64,000 nucleotides of DNA, from the NCBI RefSeq assembly GCF_003286085.1, contig NW_020825289.1, positions 12,710,001-12,774,000 on the forward strand. The letters run 5' to 3'. Of this stretch, positions 55,524-64,000 are shown in pieces (position 1 is the stretch's first letter; every line of letters starts with the position of its first letter). The DNA comes from Drosophila persimilis. Lineage: Eukaryota; Arthropoda; Insecta; Diptera; Drosophilidae. Under the pieces are notes generated by a model that was not told the origin of the DNA, searched no databases, and saw only the letters and a program-made list of their open reading frames with translations. The position numbers and the translations under genes were made by a program.

Positions 55524-57848
55524 GATGTTCCAAGCCTCTGTCCAGCGTGAAGATCTATTGCGAACTGCTCAGGGACTGAGTTTTGTTGTGATGATCCCCG
55601 GTCACAGCTGAAAAGCTTCGCCAAAACAAAGCGGGCTGATAAGACCCGTACCGGGTACTCTGGGTGGTGTTCTGGGTTTTGATTTCTGCCCAGAATTGTT
55701 TTTGGAAAGCAATAAGCTTTTCAAATTATTCTGCATGATGATTGATACAATTTTTCACCCGCTGAAACCAATCATCAAAGCTCTTTTCCCCTCCCCTCAA
55801 ATCCACAATTTGAGACCAGTAATACACGCCTACATCCAGGCCAAAAGAACAACCACTATGAGAGGGGGAGCTTCCTAGCATCCTTCAGGAGACGGGAGTG
55901 GATACGTCACTTCCACTTCCATGGCTCAACGCCCACCCTAGGCACAACGCTACCGATTCAACGGGCACAATAATGTCTGTTCGAGCTCGTAGCGCTTAAA
56001 CACATTAAAGCTCTCAACTACAGCAACAGCTACAGCAACAGCATGAGGATTTGTCACTCCGCATGACCTGGCCAGAGCAACACAACAAAACACCACAGGG
56101 GTCGGGGTCACCACTCAGACATGGACGAGTGAGTGTCCATGGCCGGTGCCTCCACCGCCTCACATATCTTGCCTTCGCAGTTGATTAGCTACGTTACTCA
56201 AGGGGTGGCATAAGTAAGCCCTGTGCGGGGAATGCTCTGGTATTTGAAGGCAGGTGGTGGCTGAAACAGGTGTGCACAGCTTTTACTTGGGTGGGCGGAA
56301 AACTCCACCCAATTGTGGTTAGGAAAATGCTAACTCTTTTGGAAATAACTATTTCGAGCGGAGGCCAGCTGGGCGCTTTCCTAATTCCCAACGAGCCCTG
56401 AAATAATTTGGGGCTCTTCTAATGTGTTTATTTTATTGGCTTGACATTTGTTTAAACTTCACTTTTGCACCCCTGAGAAAAAGTCAACACTGTCATTAAA
56501 TTTATGAACAGGCCAAGGCCATTTAGCTATGCCATAAAGCCAAATGGTAAGAACTATAAAACTAACGAAGGCAAAAATAAGTAGAACTCAGGAGGCGGAG
56601 TATCCACTGAAAGATACACTACAAAGTTTGGCATTCAAATTTGGCACATTCTCTGCAAGGGTATTTATAAGTAGTTCTTGGACGAATCATGTATAAAGAT
56701 ATAAAATATATAAAAAAAATATAAATCAACTTCAAAAATTAAAAACGACAACCAATAGAGTGCGGGAAGGTGGATACTCAATGGATCAATGGATACTCTA
56801 TTTAAGTGGACACACTCACAGAAAAAAATGAATAAGTAATAGCTTAAGCTTTAAGAGGCGTTCAGCCTGAAGGTGGGGTAAACATTCCCTAGAAAGTCTT
56901 TAATACCTGAATACCCTTTTGAAGGGGGGATTAACTTTGCCGAGTGACATGTGGCAGCTTCCCGCCACACCGCAATGTAATTAAATTGTTAACGCACACG
57001 TGTCCACCATGCGTACGTCCACACAAAGATACAAATAATACTCGTGCACGTGGAGACTCACATGCATCTGTGTGGGCTTCCGAAAGCATACGCCACTCTC
57101 CTCTCTCTACCCCACGCACAAACGCGCCGTTCCGTAATCCACTGAGTGAGTGGAAGTCGGTTGAGAGAGAGAGCTAAACCCTTTCTGTGTGCCATTCCGA
57201 GGGCGAGGGCAAGGGAAAAGGGATCCGAACTCACGGGCAACCCTCCACAGAACTCACCAATACCACTCGAAGAAATTTTGCACGGAACCCTTGAAGGCCT
57301 TTCTGTCTGTTTTAAAGCAAACTAAAACTTAGTTCAGACTATCACAACATATATTTCTGAGAAGCATCGAAATATATCGTATACACAGATAGAGTATCAG
57401 GCTTCGGCCTCCTGGCTGTCTGCTCTTTTTTTGAATCATTCGCTTAATTGCCAACAATGTGAGCCAGCTCATACGGACGGACAGGAACTTGTGCCGGAAA
57501 AGTTAATTCGACCGCAGACACGTCCATTTACGAGTACCTTCTGCGGCGGAACATACACATACTCCTGCCACAGAATTGAACCAGTTCAATTTGGGCTTTT
57601 ATAGTCCTCCCAGTAATTTTTAAAGTTTAACGAACTAAACTTTCGTAAATAGTTTTTGTTTATTTTTGAAAGGGAGAAAACTCATTTTAAGCTGCCGTTT
57701 TACGGAGCTTTAGGAGTACTTGATGAGTACTAAAATTCCGGTATTTAAGGGAGTACAAACAATAAACCTACGTAAACCTATTCATATTCAGTCGAACTCT
57801 CGCTATGATTCCCAAATAGAGAGTTATTTAATGTTATATACATATACT

Positions 57849-58340
57849 AGTTGACCCGGCAAAACATTTGCCGCAGTACTGTGAACTATTTAGGCATTGA
57901 ATCAGCTAATGGTCTTCAAGAACAGATTTGAATCGAGATCCGTGCCAATGAGCAAGCCATTCAATGATTCTGATGGTGTCTCAATTATAGATAGCTGGGC
58001 TTTTCCCAATGAGACATACCGATGTGGACCAATCAGCAATTTCGGATAAGCGGATTCATCGGTTCATAGCCGAATGCAAGACGAAGCGGATGTAATTGCT
58101 CGATGTAGAAATGAAAACGGAACGTTATTTGCCCATTATTTGCTGCACAGTGTATCAGATGCATCGCTATATATATTTGACAAGTGTTCAAAAGATCATT
58201 CCGAGTTCACCGCCAGCGAATATTGAAATATACGTGTAACCCGAATCAAATCAGGACGCAGTGAAGCTATCAGCAATGGCCTCAGGCACAGCTCATAGAA
58301 ATCAACTACATAATGCATTGCTATATACCCAGATAGCACT
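57849..58340. mobile_element. Possible old transposable-element fragment
   Basis: The block opens with GTTGACCCGGCAAAAC, a phrase resembling the ends of some retroelements, and its composition differs from the AT-rich flanks. No reading frame, terminal repeat or target-site duplication can be shown. Very tentative. Confidence 0.2.
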
Positions 58341-58413
58341 AGCTACATATGTACATATGTATATAATTTGAAAATTGCGCATTTTAATGTTGATTGGTAG
58401 CGCCAGATGAGGT

Positions 58414-58421
58414 TATAAAAG
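58414..58421 (+). promoter_or_regulatory. TATA box of the first BomS gene
   Basis: TATAAAAG, 70 bp upstream of the start codon at 58484, which leaves a leader of about 40 nt as in other Bomanins. Confidence 0.7.
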
Positions 58422-58483
58422 AGACCTGTTCGCGCCGAACGTCAGATTAGTTGCCGCCAAGTAGCACCGGAATCAATTACAAC

Positions 58484-58669
58484 ATGAAGTGGCTGTCGAT
58501 TGCCTTCGTTCTGGGCCTTTTGGCCCTGGCTAGCGGTGAGTGGGAGGCCCCGTACTGAGGATCCCCGTACTAAGCAAGGATTTCTTTTCTATGTCTAGCC
58601 AACCCCCTGACTCCCGGCAACGTGATCATCAACGGCGATTGCAAAGTTTGCAACATACGAGGCGATTAA
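58484..58669 (+). CDS. Short Bomanin (BomS) immune peptide
   Basis: Two exons, 58484-58535 and 58599-58669, 40 aa. Signal peptide [17 protein letters not shown] is followed by [20 protein letters not shown] and the end RGD. The CxxC and the [14 protein letters not shown] core define Bomanins, secreted fat-body peptides induced by Toll and needed against fungi and Gram-positive bacteria. The intron falls in the Ala codon at the signal-peptide end, as in all cluster members. The -RGD end separates it from BomS1/BomS2 (-GGK) and BomS3 (-RA). I cannot assign it to one named paralogue. A poly(A) signal (AATAAAATAAA) follows closely. Confidence 0.9.
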
Positions 58670-59654
58670 GTCGTGAATCATGCAAAAATAAAATAAAACA
58701 AACAAAATACATTTCTGGTGCAGTTTATTTAGCTATTCTTTTGGCCAGTCTGCATCCAGTGCATCACCAACAGCTTCTCCCCGTTTGCTTCCACCAAGGT
58801 CCATGTATTATAGTGGTATCAGACGTCATCGGTGATGCTGTGGAAATAGAAAAAGATTTCAAGTTAAGGATTACTAAGGCCAGAATTTGGTTGAGGTAGA
58901 GACACCAAAAATGTGTAAAATGTACAATCTTTCCGCGGGGAACAGCTGCTTCTCTCTCTGGCAAAACCCAACGACGATCATAGATAGCCATACGTTTACT
59001 TGTATGGCTGGCAAAGTCAAATCGGATTGGGAAATACCCCTCGAAATGAACTTTTCCAATAGATAAGCCGCTGTACGTACTACTTTAAAGCAAATAGAGA
59101 AGAACCTCGGAATAGGTTCATCTGTATCCCCCCTGTCCGCCTGTCTGTACAGCTATCCTAATGATTAGCTGAACGGCAAACCATGTCAGATAGAGACCAT
59201 CTCAATTGGTAATTTTTGGGCAGTACTGCAAGGTTATTAGCCTTTATTATCAGCATTTCTGCTGGATATATTTAAATGCATATAATTCATAAGTACATAC
59301 TAAATATACCAGCATCTTGGGGTCCTCGTTTATCAGTGAACAATTGTTGATTCCCGCCTCACATGGTTGGGATTCGAAAGGATAATATGAGTATTATTTG
59401 ATATGAGTATGCAGGCTTAAGAGGGTTTCGTTGGGCCATTTTCTCAAAAAACGCTACTATTTGTAGTTGGATTAATTTAGTAGGATTTCTTTAGGCTTCC
59501 AATGCTTTCCAACAAGGTATCCCTTCTTCAATTTGGAATACCAAAAAGGGTTCAAAAAGAGTTTGAGAGCTGCATCTTGCAGTCTATTATTTTCCACCCA
59601 AAATCTTTTTATAATGGAAACTTTATTTATGTATTTATTTTATTAGACATTTAA
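58670..59654. other. Spacer between the first BomS gene and the BomT gene
   Basis: Contains the BomS poly(A) signal near 58690. No further Bomanin motif seen in either direction. Confidence 0.45.
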
Positions 59655-59952
59655 CTAGCTGCAAAGATGATATAGTACTCCAAATACCATGGCTCCAGAA
59701 GTGAGGGCGTACGACATTGCCCCTGAACGGGGTTCCATGGGAATAACGATGGAGTCGTCACCGTCTGGTCGATTGCAATCAATGCACTTCCCATTGATAT
59801 ACACCTTGCCGGGCGTGGCTGCAATTAGACAAAGAAAGTTGTTTCCTCTTAATAGAGATGTCACGTCACCCACTGGAATATCAATTACCGTTGACCACAG
59901 CCAGAAGGCAGCAAAGAAGCAGCACTGCTGAGGCAAGTCCGATCGATTTCAT
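59655..59952 (-). CDS. Tailed Bomanin (BomT)
   Basis: Two exons, 59952-59889 and 59818-59655, 75 aa. Signal peptide MKSIGLASAVLLLCCLLAVV precedes a Bomanin core ATPGKVYINGKCIDCNRPDG, then a tail ending SYALTSGAMVFGVLYHLCS. This matches the tailed Bomanins of D. melanogaster (CG5778/CG5791 type). The tail is hydrophobic at its end. The intron is in the same place as in the short genes. A TATA box lies at 60011-60018 and a consensus NF-kappaB site at 60100-60109, 148 bp upstream of the ATG. Confidence 0.85.
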
Positions 59953-60010
59953 GCTCGGTTCGGGGCTGGGCTTGAACGGAATCTGTTTCCAAACAGACGA
60001 ATGCCTTGTT

Positions 60011-60018
60011 CTTTTATA
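60011..60018 (-). promoter_or_regulatory. TATA box of the BomT gene
   Basis: TATAAAAG on the minus strand, about 60 bp upstream of the start codon. Confidence 0.65.
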
Positions 60019-60099
60019 TTGAAACTGACTATAGTATTGATCTATATTCAAGCGAATACATATGTACATCTATGTATTAAACGTACATACATCTATAAA

Positions 60100-60109
60100 G
60101 AAAGTTCCC
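60100..60109 (-). promoter_or_regulatory. NF-kappaB site upstream of BomT
   Basis: GGGAACTTTC on the minus strand fits GGGRNNYYYY exactly. It lies about 85 bp upstream of the TATA box and is expected to bind Dif or Dorsal downstream of Toll. Confidence 0.6.
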
Positions 60110-60804
60110 TAGAAACGTTGTGAGTCGCTGCCACGGCCGCGACGCTACATTTATACTCAGTCAGAATGGCTCTCCTCCGTCAGAGGACGAAGAGTGTGTG
60201 AGAGATAGACACTGCACATTGATCTGTTCCTTCTGGCTACTATAATACTTCGATCTTATCCAGATTTTGCAGTCTGCTAGATATGCTATATATTTTTTTT
60301 CGTATCTTCAAAAGTGAGGATGCCACAGATTTTAGTTCCTTAGTTCCTAGTCTAGATAGTTGCTGTAGCTCTTATAGTCTCTGAGAACTAAGCGTCAAGC
60401 AAGACGGACAGATAGACCTGGCTCTATCAACTGGTCATTGTATATATATACTTCATTCAGTCAAATACGCTTCCTTCTGGGCGTTACACACAGCCATTTT
60501 CTGCACAAACCTAATATACCCCTATATTCTTTTCGAGGTTGTGGTATAAAAAACAGTGTATTAAAATGGAATAGCTGAAAATGTTACTAGTTTTTTGAAT
60601 AGTTCTTAAAAAAGTTCTAACTACAACTAAAAACCAACTACAAAAACTTTCCCTCCTCAAATAAAATAGTATAGGTGCGATTTCATTTTAAAATATATTT
60701 TGTATTCGTTTAGAAATTCAGTTTAAGGCTTAAGACATTATATTATGCGGCGGTGTGTTGTGTTCATTGTGGCCGATTGTAGCGATCCTCCGACTGCGAC
60801 TACC

Positions 60805-60996
60805 TTAAGCCCTCACATTGCACGTGCGGCAGTCGCCGTTGATGATGACATTTCCGGGGTTCAGTGGCGTGGCTACACACACACAAATAAATATAATAAT
60901 TAAATTTAAATACACTTTTATATATTTTTGTCTCAACTCACCGTTAGCCAGAGCCGCCATCAGGCCCAGGACAAAGGCAAGCGAAAGGAATTTCAT
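60805..60996 (-). CDS. BomS3: Short Bomanin 3 (IM3-type)
   Basis: Two exons, 60996-60942 and 60872-60805, 40 aa. Signal peptide [18 protein letters not shown] is followed by [19 protein letters not shown] and the end VRA, which is the IM3/BomS3 ending. Promoter elements are unusually clear: a TATA box at 61064-61071, a GATA motif at 61120-61126 and a perfect palindromic NF-kappaB site at 61160-61169. This fits strong, fat-body, Toll-dependent induction. Confidence 0.93.
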   Translation of the reverse strand: MKFLSLAFVLGLMAALANGELRQKYIKVYLNLIIIFICVCVATPLNPGNVIINGDCRTCNVRA

Positions 60997-61063
60997 TGTG
61001 GATTAGTGAAGATTTGGTGCACGGCAGGCAGGCAACTGATGCCGAACGCCAGGTAAAGCAAAG

Positions 61064-61071
61064 CTTTTATA
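61064..61071 (-). promoter_or_regulatory. TATA box of BomS3
   Basis: TATAAAAG on the minus strand, about 68 bp upstream of the start codon. Confidence 0.7.
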
Positions 61072-61159
61072 CCCCCAGAGCCCCCAGAGCTGGGGCTGGA
61101 GCCTGCACGCAATCAGAGGCTTATCAGTGGCTGACTTGGGAAAAGGCAGCGCATCCACT

Positions 61160-61169
61160 GGGAATTTCC
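61160..61169. promoter_or_regulatory. Palindromic NF-kappaB site upstream of BomS3
   Basis: GGGAATTTCC, an ideal kappaB palindrome, 164 bp upstream of the BomS3 start. A GATA core (TTATCAG) lies 35-40 bp closer to the gene. The kappaB-GATA pairing is known from fly immune promoters. Confidence 0.75.
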
Positions 61170-61690
61170 GAGAGCCACACCACCCCGACGCGGATAGCCC
61201 AGACAAATTCCCCAAGTGCAGTGCGACGTCTCAATGAAATTGAGCGTAAACAAGTACTCGTACGGCCAGAGGCTAGATTCGATTCACGTGCTGAACTGAA
61301 CCGAGATCGCAAACCTGATTTGTTTTCCCAGTAAAACGACTTGTTCTACAATCTAAGTGCCAACTTAAGCAGGTTCAATTCTGATGAATTAATAAACGTT
61401 TAAATTGAGTGTAAATCTAAACAAGCAATATACAAGTTTCAGAGTGTAATTTTTAGAATTTCTCTATGTTAAGGGCTAAAAAGAAAGAGACAGAGAGAGT
61501 TGTAACGGACGGTGTGGCATGGAAATAAATAGCGAATAAACGGAATGCAGGAATTTGTTTTACAAATTCCAAAGGTATATTGAAAATGCGACTAAATCAA
61601 TAACCTGAAATGTTCTAGGAAGGGAAGCAAAACAAGCAATATTCAAATCTGAGAGTATAATTTAAATAGTTTCGCCGAATATATGTATAT

Positions 61691-61713
61691 AGAGAGAGAG
61701 AGAGAGAGAGAGA
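61691..61713. repeat. (GA)n microsatellite in the Bomanin cluster
   Basis: GA run between BomS3 and BomS2. Confidence 0.9.
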
Positions 61714-62432
61714 AGTGCAACAGACAGTGTGGCATGGAAATGCAATGGAATATGGTTTAAGGTGGCAAGAGGATAGACGGAAGAGGAAGATATTGCACTA
61801 GTTAGATACATACCTATGTACATTTATTTATGTATTGAAAATTAGTACCAGGGTCCACTATAGTGTCCCAATGTCAGGAATGGTTGTGCATATATGTAGA
61901 CGGGAAAATTTGTTCTCTGTTTACAATTGAAGTATTTATATTTATTTATAACAGAGAGTTTTTCCGAGAATGAAGGGTATTTTGATCATCTTGTTACAGA
62001 AAAATCTTAAATGCAACAGATTCAAACCAATAAACACTATTAGAGGAGAGCAATCGTACTTTAGTTCTTTAGTTTCTTTAGTCGTATACCGCCTCTTCAA
62101 GCTCCATTAAACCAAAGTAGTGCCCACCCATTAGTCCTAGATATTAATCAAGAATGTCTTTATACAACTAATGGAGGTGGAGATACTCCTTCGTGGACAA
62201 CATTATAACACCCTCTGGAAGAGTATTTAAGTGTCTCCCTGGGTTAAATGCGGAATGCAGAGTGAGGAAATAACTTGGAACGATAAAATATGTATTGATT
62301 CATTTAAGGTTTTATATTTGTTTTTTAGAGAAAGTGGTAGCATAAATATGGTGCATTAAGTTTGAGGTATGTTTATTTTTTTTTTATCTATGTATGGCCT
62401 TCGGTCGATATTCGGGCAAGGGTGGCAGGCCC

Positions 62433-62625
62433 CTACTTTCCTCCATGGACATTGCAGTACTTGCAGTCGCCGTTGATGACCACATTGCCGGGATCGGGCG
62501 ACAGGGGAACAGCTGGAATATCGTAAATTATAGTAAATATTGAAGGCTTATCAGGCGCTTAACTCACCATTGGCCAGGGCGAGCAGACCGAGCACAAAGA
62601 CGGTGACAACTGAGAAGAACTTCAT
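62433..62625 (-). CDS. BomS2: Short Bomanin 2 (IM2-type)
   Basis: Two exons, 62625-62568 and 62512-62433, 45 aa. Signal peptide [19 protein letters not shown], a dipeptidyl-peptidase-type pro-segment AVPLSPDP, then GNVVINGDCKYCNVHGGK. The KYC core and -GGK end are those of IM2/BomS2, and the Gly-Gly-Lys end is trimmed in mature immune-induced molecules. The TATA-like TTATATA lies at 62731-62737. A near-kappaB string, TGGAAAATCC on the minus strand, is at 62876-62885. Divergent from the BomBc gene across 704 bp. Confidence 0.94.
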
Positions 62626-62730
62626 GTTGATGCTGGTTTTGGTTTGGGTTCTGTTCCTGGATCTGATCTGGACTTGTTCTGGTTCTGGGCGAGTGCCTCA
62701 ACTGATGCTCTCGGCCAGTCGGCAGCGATC

Positions 62731-62737
62731 TTATATA
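62731..62737 (-). promoter_or_regulatory. TATA box of BomS2
   Basis: TATATAA on the minus strand, about 110 bp upstream of the start codon. Confidence 0.5.
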
Positions 62738-62875
62738 GTCAGCTTAGCGTCGGACCGACTCGACTCGGTTCAGGTGCAGTGGGCTTTCAGATAACCCCAG
62801 ACCCAGGCGGTCTTGGGAAAACACCGATCGTCGCTCAGGCCGATAATATTATTATTTTGTTGCGTATTTGATTCT

Positions 62876-62885
62876 GGATTTTCCA
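62876..62885 (-). promoter_or_regulatory. NF-kappaB-like site between BomS2 and BomBc
   Basis: TGGAAAATCC on the minus strand, one mismatch from a GGGAAAATCC site. It could serve either divergent gene. Confidence 0.35.
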
Positions 62886-63271
62886 GCGCACAGCCTATAG
62901 GGACGAATATAAATATTGCAAGCGAAGTCTTCATCGAAGCCCCAATGGGGAATCTAGTGCGATTTCTTATCAAAAAGATCCCCCATACCCATCTTAAAGA
63001 ATCACTGCTGCTGTTGGATTGATGGACTTGGCTTTGGGGTAAGTATTGGGATTTCAAACACATACCTACTCGATTTGGGATTGCGATTTCGTAATCTCTA
63101 TGAGCAAAAGTCATTAATAGTTCAGCTTTGTCTATAAAATACCTACACATGTACGTTTTCCAGTTCTAGTAAATATATTTACATTCGCAAGCATTTACTT
63201 CGTCTTATATACGTTTATTGGATGCATTTATTATAGAAAGATTACGGATCGCTCTGTCGATCGGGACGGGT

Positions 63272-63279
63272 ATAAAAGA
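63272..63279 (+). promoter_or_regulatory. TATA box of the bicipital Bomanin gene
   Basis: TATAAAAG, 58 bp upstream of the start codon at 63330. Confidence 0.7.
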
Positions 63280-63329
63280 AACGTGTCTGGCAGGGCGGAC
63301 AGTGCTCTAGCCAACTGCACACGCGCATT

Positions 63330-63820
63330 ATGAAGTATTTAACGCTCTTGGCCGTTTTGCTCTTGGCCACGTTGGCCTTTGTCCAAGGTCAGTTTCCGTT
63401 CGCTGGCCACTAGACGCATCTAATATCTTTCACTCTGCAGCTGGCAAAGTGACCATCAATGGCGAGTGCAAAGACTGTAACGATGGCCGCACGACAAGCA
63501 CCACCCATAAGACACCACCCCGAGGACAAGGACGCCAGACGACGGCCAAGCCCAAGCCAAAGACCGCTCCGGGGCGCCGCCACCAAGCATCAGATGAGGA
63601 TGACGACGATTCGGCTGGTGACTGGGCATTGCACCAGTCGGCTGGCGGATCCCAGCACATAGGAAGACGCCACAGACGCCAGTGGGAGCCTCGTGGCCAG
63701 TACATCAATCTGGGTGGAGCTGGGGGCGGAGGCGGCCGAGTGACTACCATTGATTCTCGGGGCTATCCGGGAACCGTTGTGCGCAACGACGACTGCGTCG
63801 GTTGCAACATTCGGGGTTGA
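63330..63820 (+). CDS. Bicipital Bomanin (two Bomanin motifs, IM23 type)
   Basis: Two exons, 63330-63387 and 63441-63820, 145 aa. Signal peptide MKYLTLLAVLLLATLAFVQ is followed at once by a first Bomanin motif AGKVTINGECKDCN (20-33). A long low-complexity linker follows, with TAKPKPKTAPGRR, an acidic DEDDDD run and a Gly run GGAGGGGG. The second motif GTVVRNDDCVGCNIRG closes the protein (130-145). A furin-type site RHRR ends at residue 99, so the precursor may be cut into separate peptides. This architecture is that of BomBc genes such as IM23 (CG15066). The intron position is the same as in the short genes. Confidence 0.88.
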
Positions 63821-64000
63821 GACGATGCCCGGCCTAAAAGTTGATCTAAATAAATTAATCAAAGCTCGATAGCTGTGAGCTTCGTGGAAAACCTATGACA
63901 AAGAATTACCTGTAAATCGAACTGGTTTGGGGGCATTTTCCAGGTATGGACTCGAAGCTGCTGAGAATGTTTAAAAGCGATCTGCTTTGCCGTGTTCCGA
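63821..64000 (+). other. 3' flank of the bicipital Bomanin gene
   Basis: An AATAAATTAATC poly(A) signal is at about 63849. The window ends in non-coding sequence. Confidence 0.5.

Larger units (their letters stand above)
55524..58483. other. Idgf5 upstream / Bomanin-cluster left flank
   Basis: 3 kb without a recognisable exon. It includes stress-like GA runs (57166-57175) and a diverged block at 57849-58340 that may be a transposon remnant. I looked for extra Bomanin motifs (Gly-Asn-Val-x-Ile-Asn-Gly coding) and found none. Confidence 0.45.
60997..62432. other. BomS3 promoter and spacer to BomS2
   Basis: Beyond the promoter there is AT-rich sequence with a GA repeat at 61691-61713. Two similar phrases (GTGTGGCATGGAAAT at about 61510 and 61727) suggest a local duplication of roughly 200 bp. 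No exon found. Confidence 0.45.

Noticed and set aside
62813..62823. GGGAAAACACC as an NF-kappaB site for BomS2
   Set aside because: The second half does not fit the pyrimidine half-site; the 62876 site is a better, though still imperfect, match.

Overview
The window is nuclear DNA from a fruit fly of the genus Drosophila. Short GT-AG introns, TATA/DRE/Motif 1 core promoters and CA/GTAT microsatellites all fit. Nearly every gene is recognisable as a neighbour of the D. melanogaster 55C region of chromosome arm 2R (Muller element C), read here in the opposite direction. Protein divergence and the changed GstE gene content argue against D. melanogaster itself. An obscura-group-like species is my inference and is not proven. 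Gene symbols are D. melanogaster names assigned by recalled protein similarity, without any database search.

Layout. 0.6-8 kb: Dnaaf3 (dynein arm assembly), the mitochondrial tRNA methyltransferase rswl, and the divergent Prp19 spliceosome/ubiquitin-ligase gene. A seven-exon coiled-coil gene lies nested on the opposite strand of the large Prp19 intron. Lamtor2 follows. 9.7-13.1 kb: slim (KLHDC10-type Kelch protein) with a Motif 1 promoter. 14.9-22.8 kb: ttd14, with a probable alternative internal exon and two alternative C-termini. 23.4-27 kb: PIG-O. 28.2-31.7 kb: the TPD52-family gene CG5174 with two first coding exons. 33.8-38 kb: Dp1 (vigilin, about 15 KH modules).

41.4-42.3 kb: imd, the adaptor of the IMD immune pathway, preceded by a duplicated CGATA palindrome module. 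42.7-52.6 kb: the epsilon glutathione S-transferase cluster, with seven genes on the minus strand (E9, one E5-E8-type gene, E3-like, E4, E3, E2, E1) and E10 divergent on the plus strand. The two E3-type genes flank E4 and share stretches of identical sequence. 54.1-55.5 kb: Idgf5, a chitinase-like growth factor without the catalytic glutamate.

58.5-63.8 kb: five Bomanin genes, which are Toll-induced secreted immune peptides. Three are short (BomS), one is tailed (BomT) and one is bicipital (BomBc). All share a two-exon plan split at the end of the signal peptide, and all have a TATA box. Two have clear NF-kappaB sites. The right half of the window is therefore a defence region, covering immune signalling, detoxification, secreted growth factor and immune effectors, while the left half is mostly housekeeping. 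I found no tRNA, rRNA or CRISPR, and at most one weakly supported transposon remnant.
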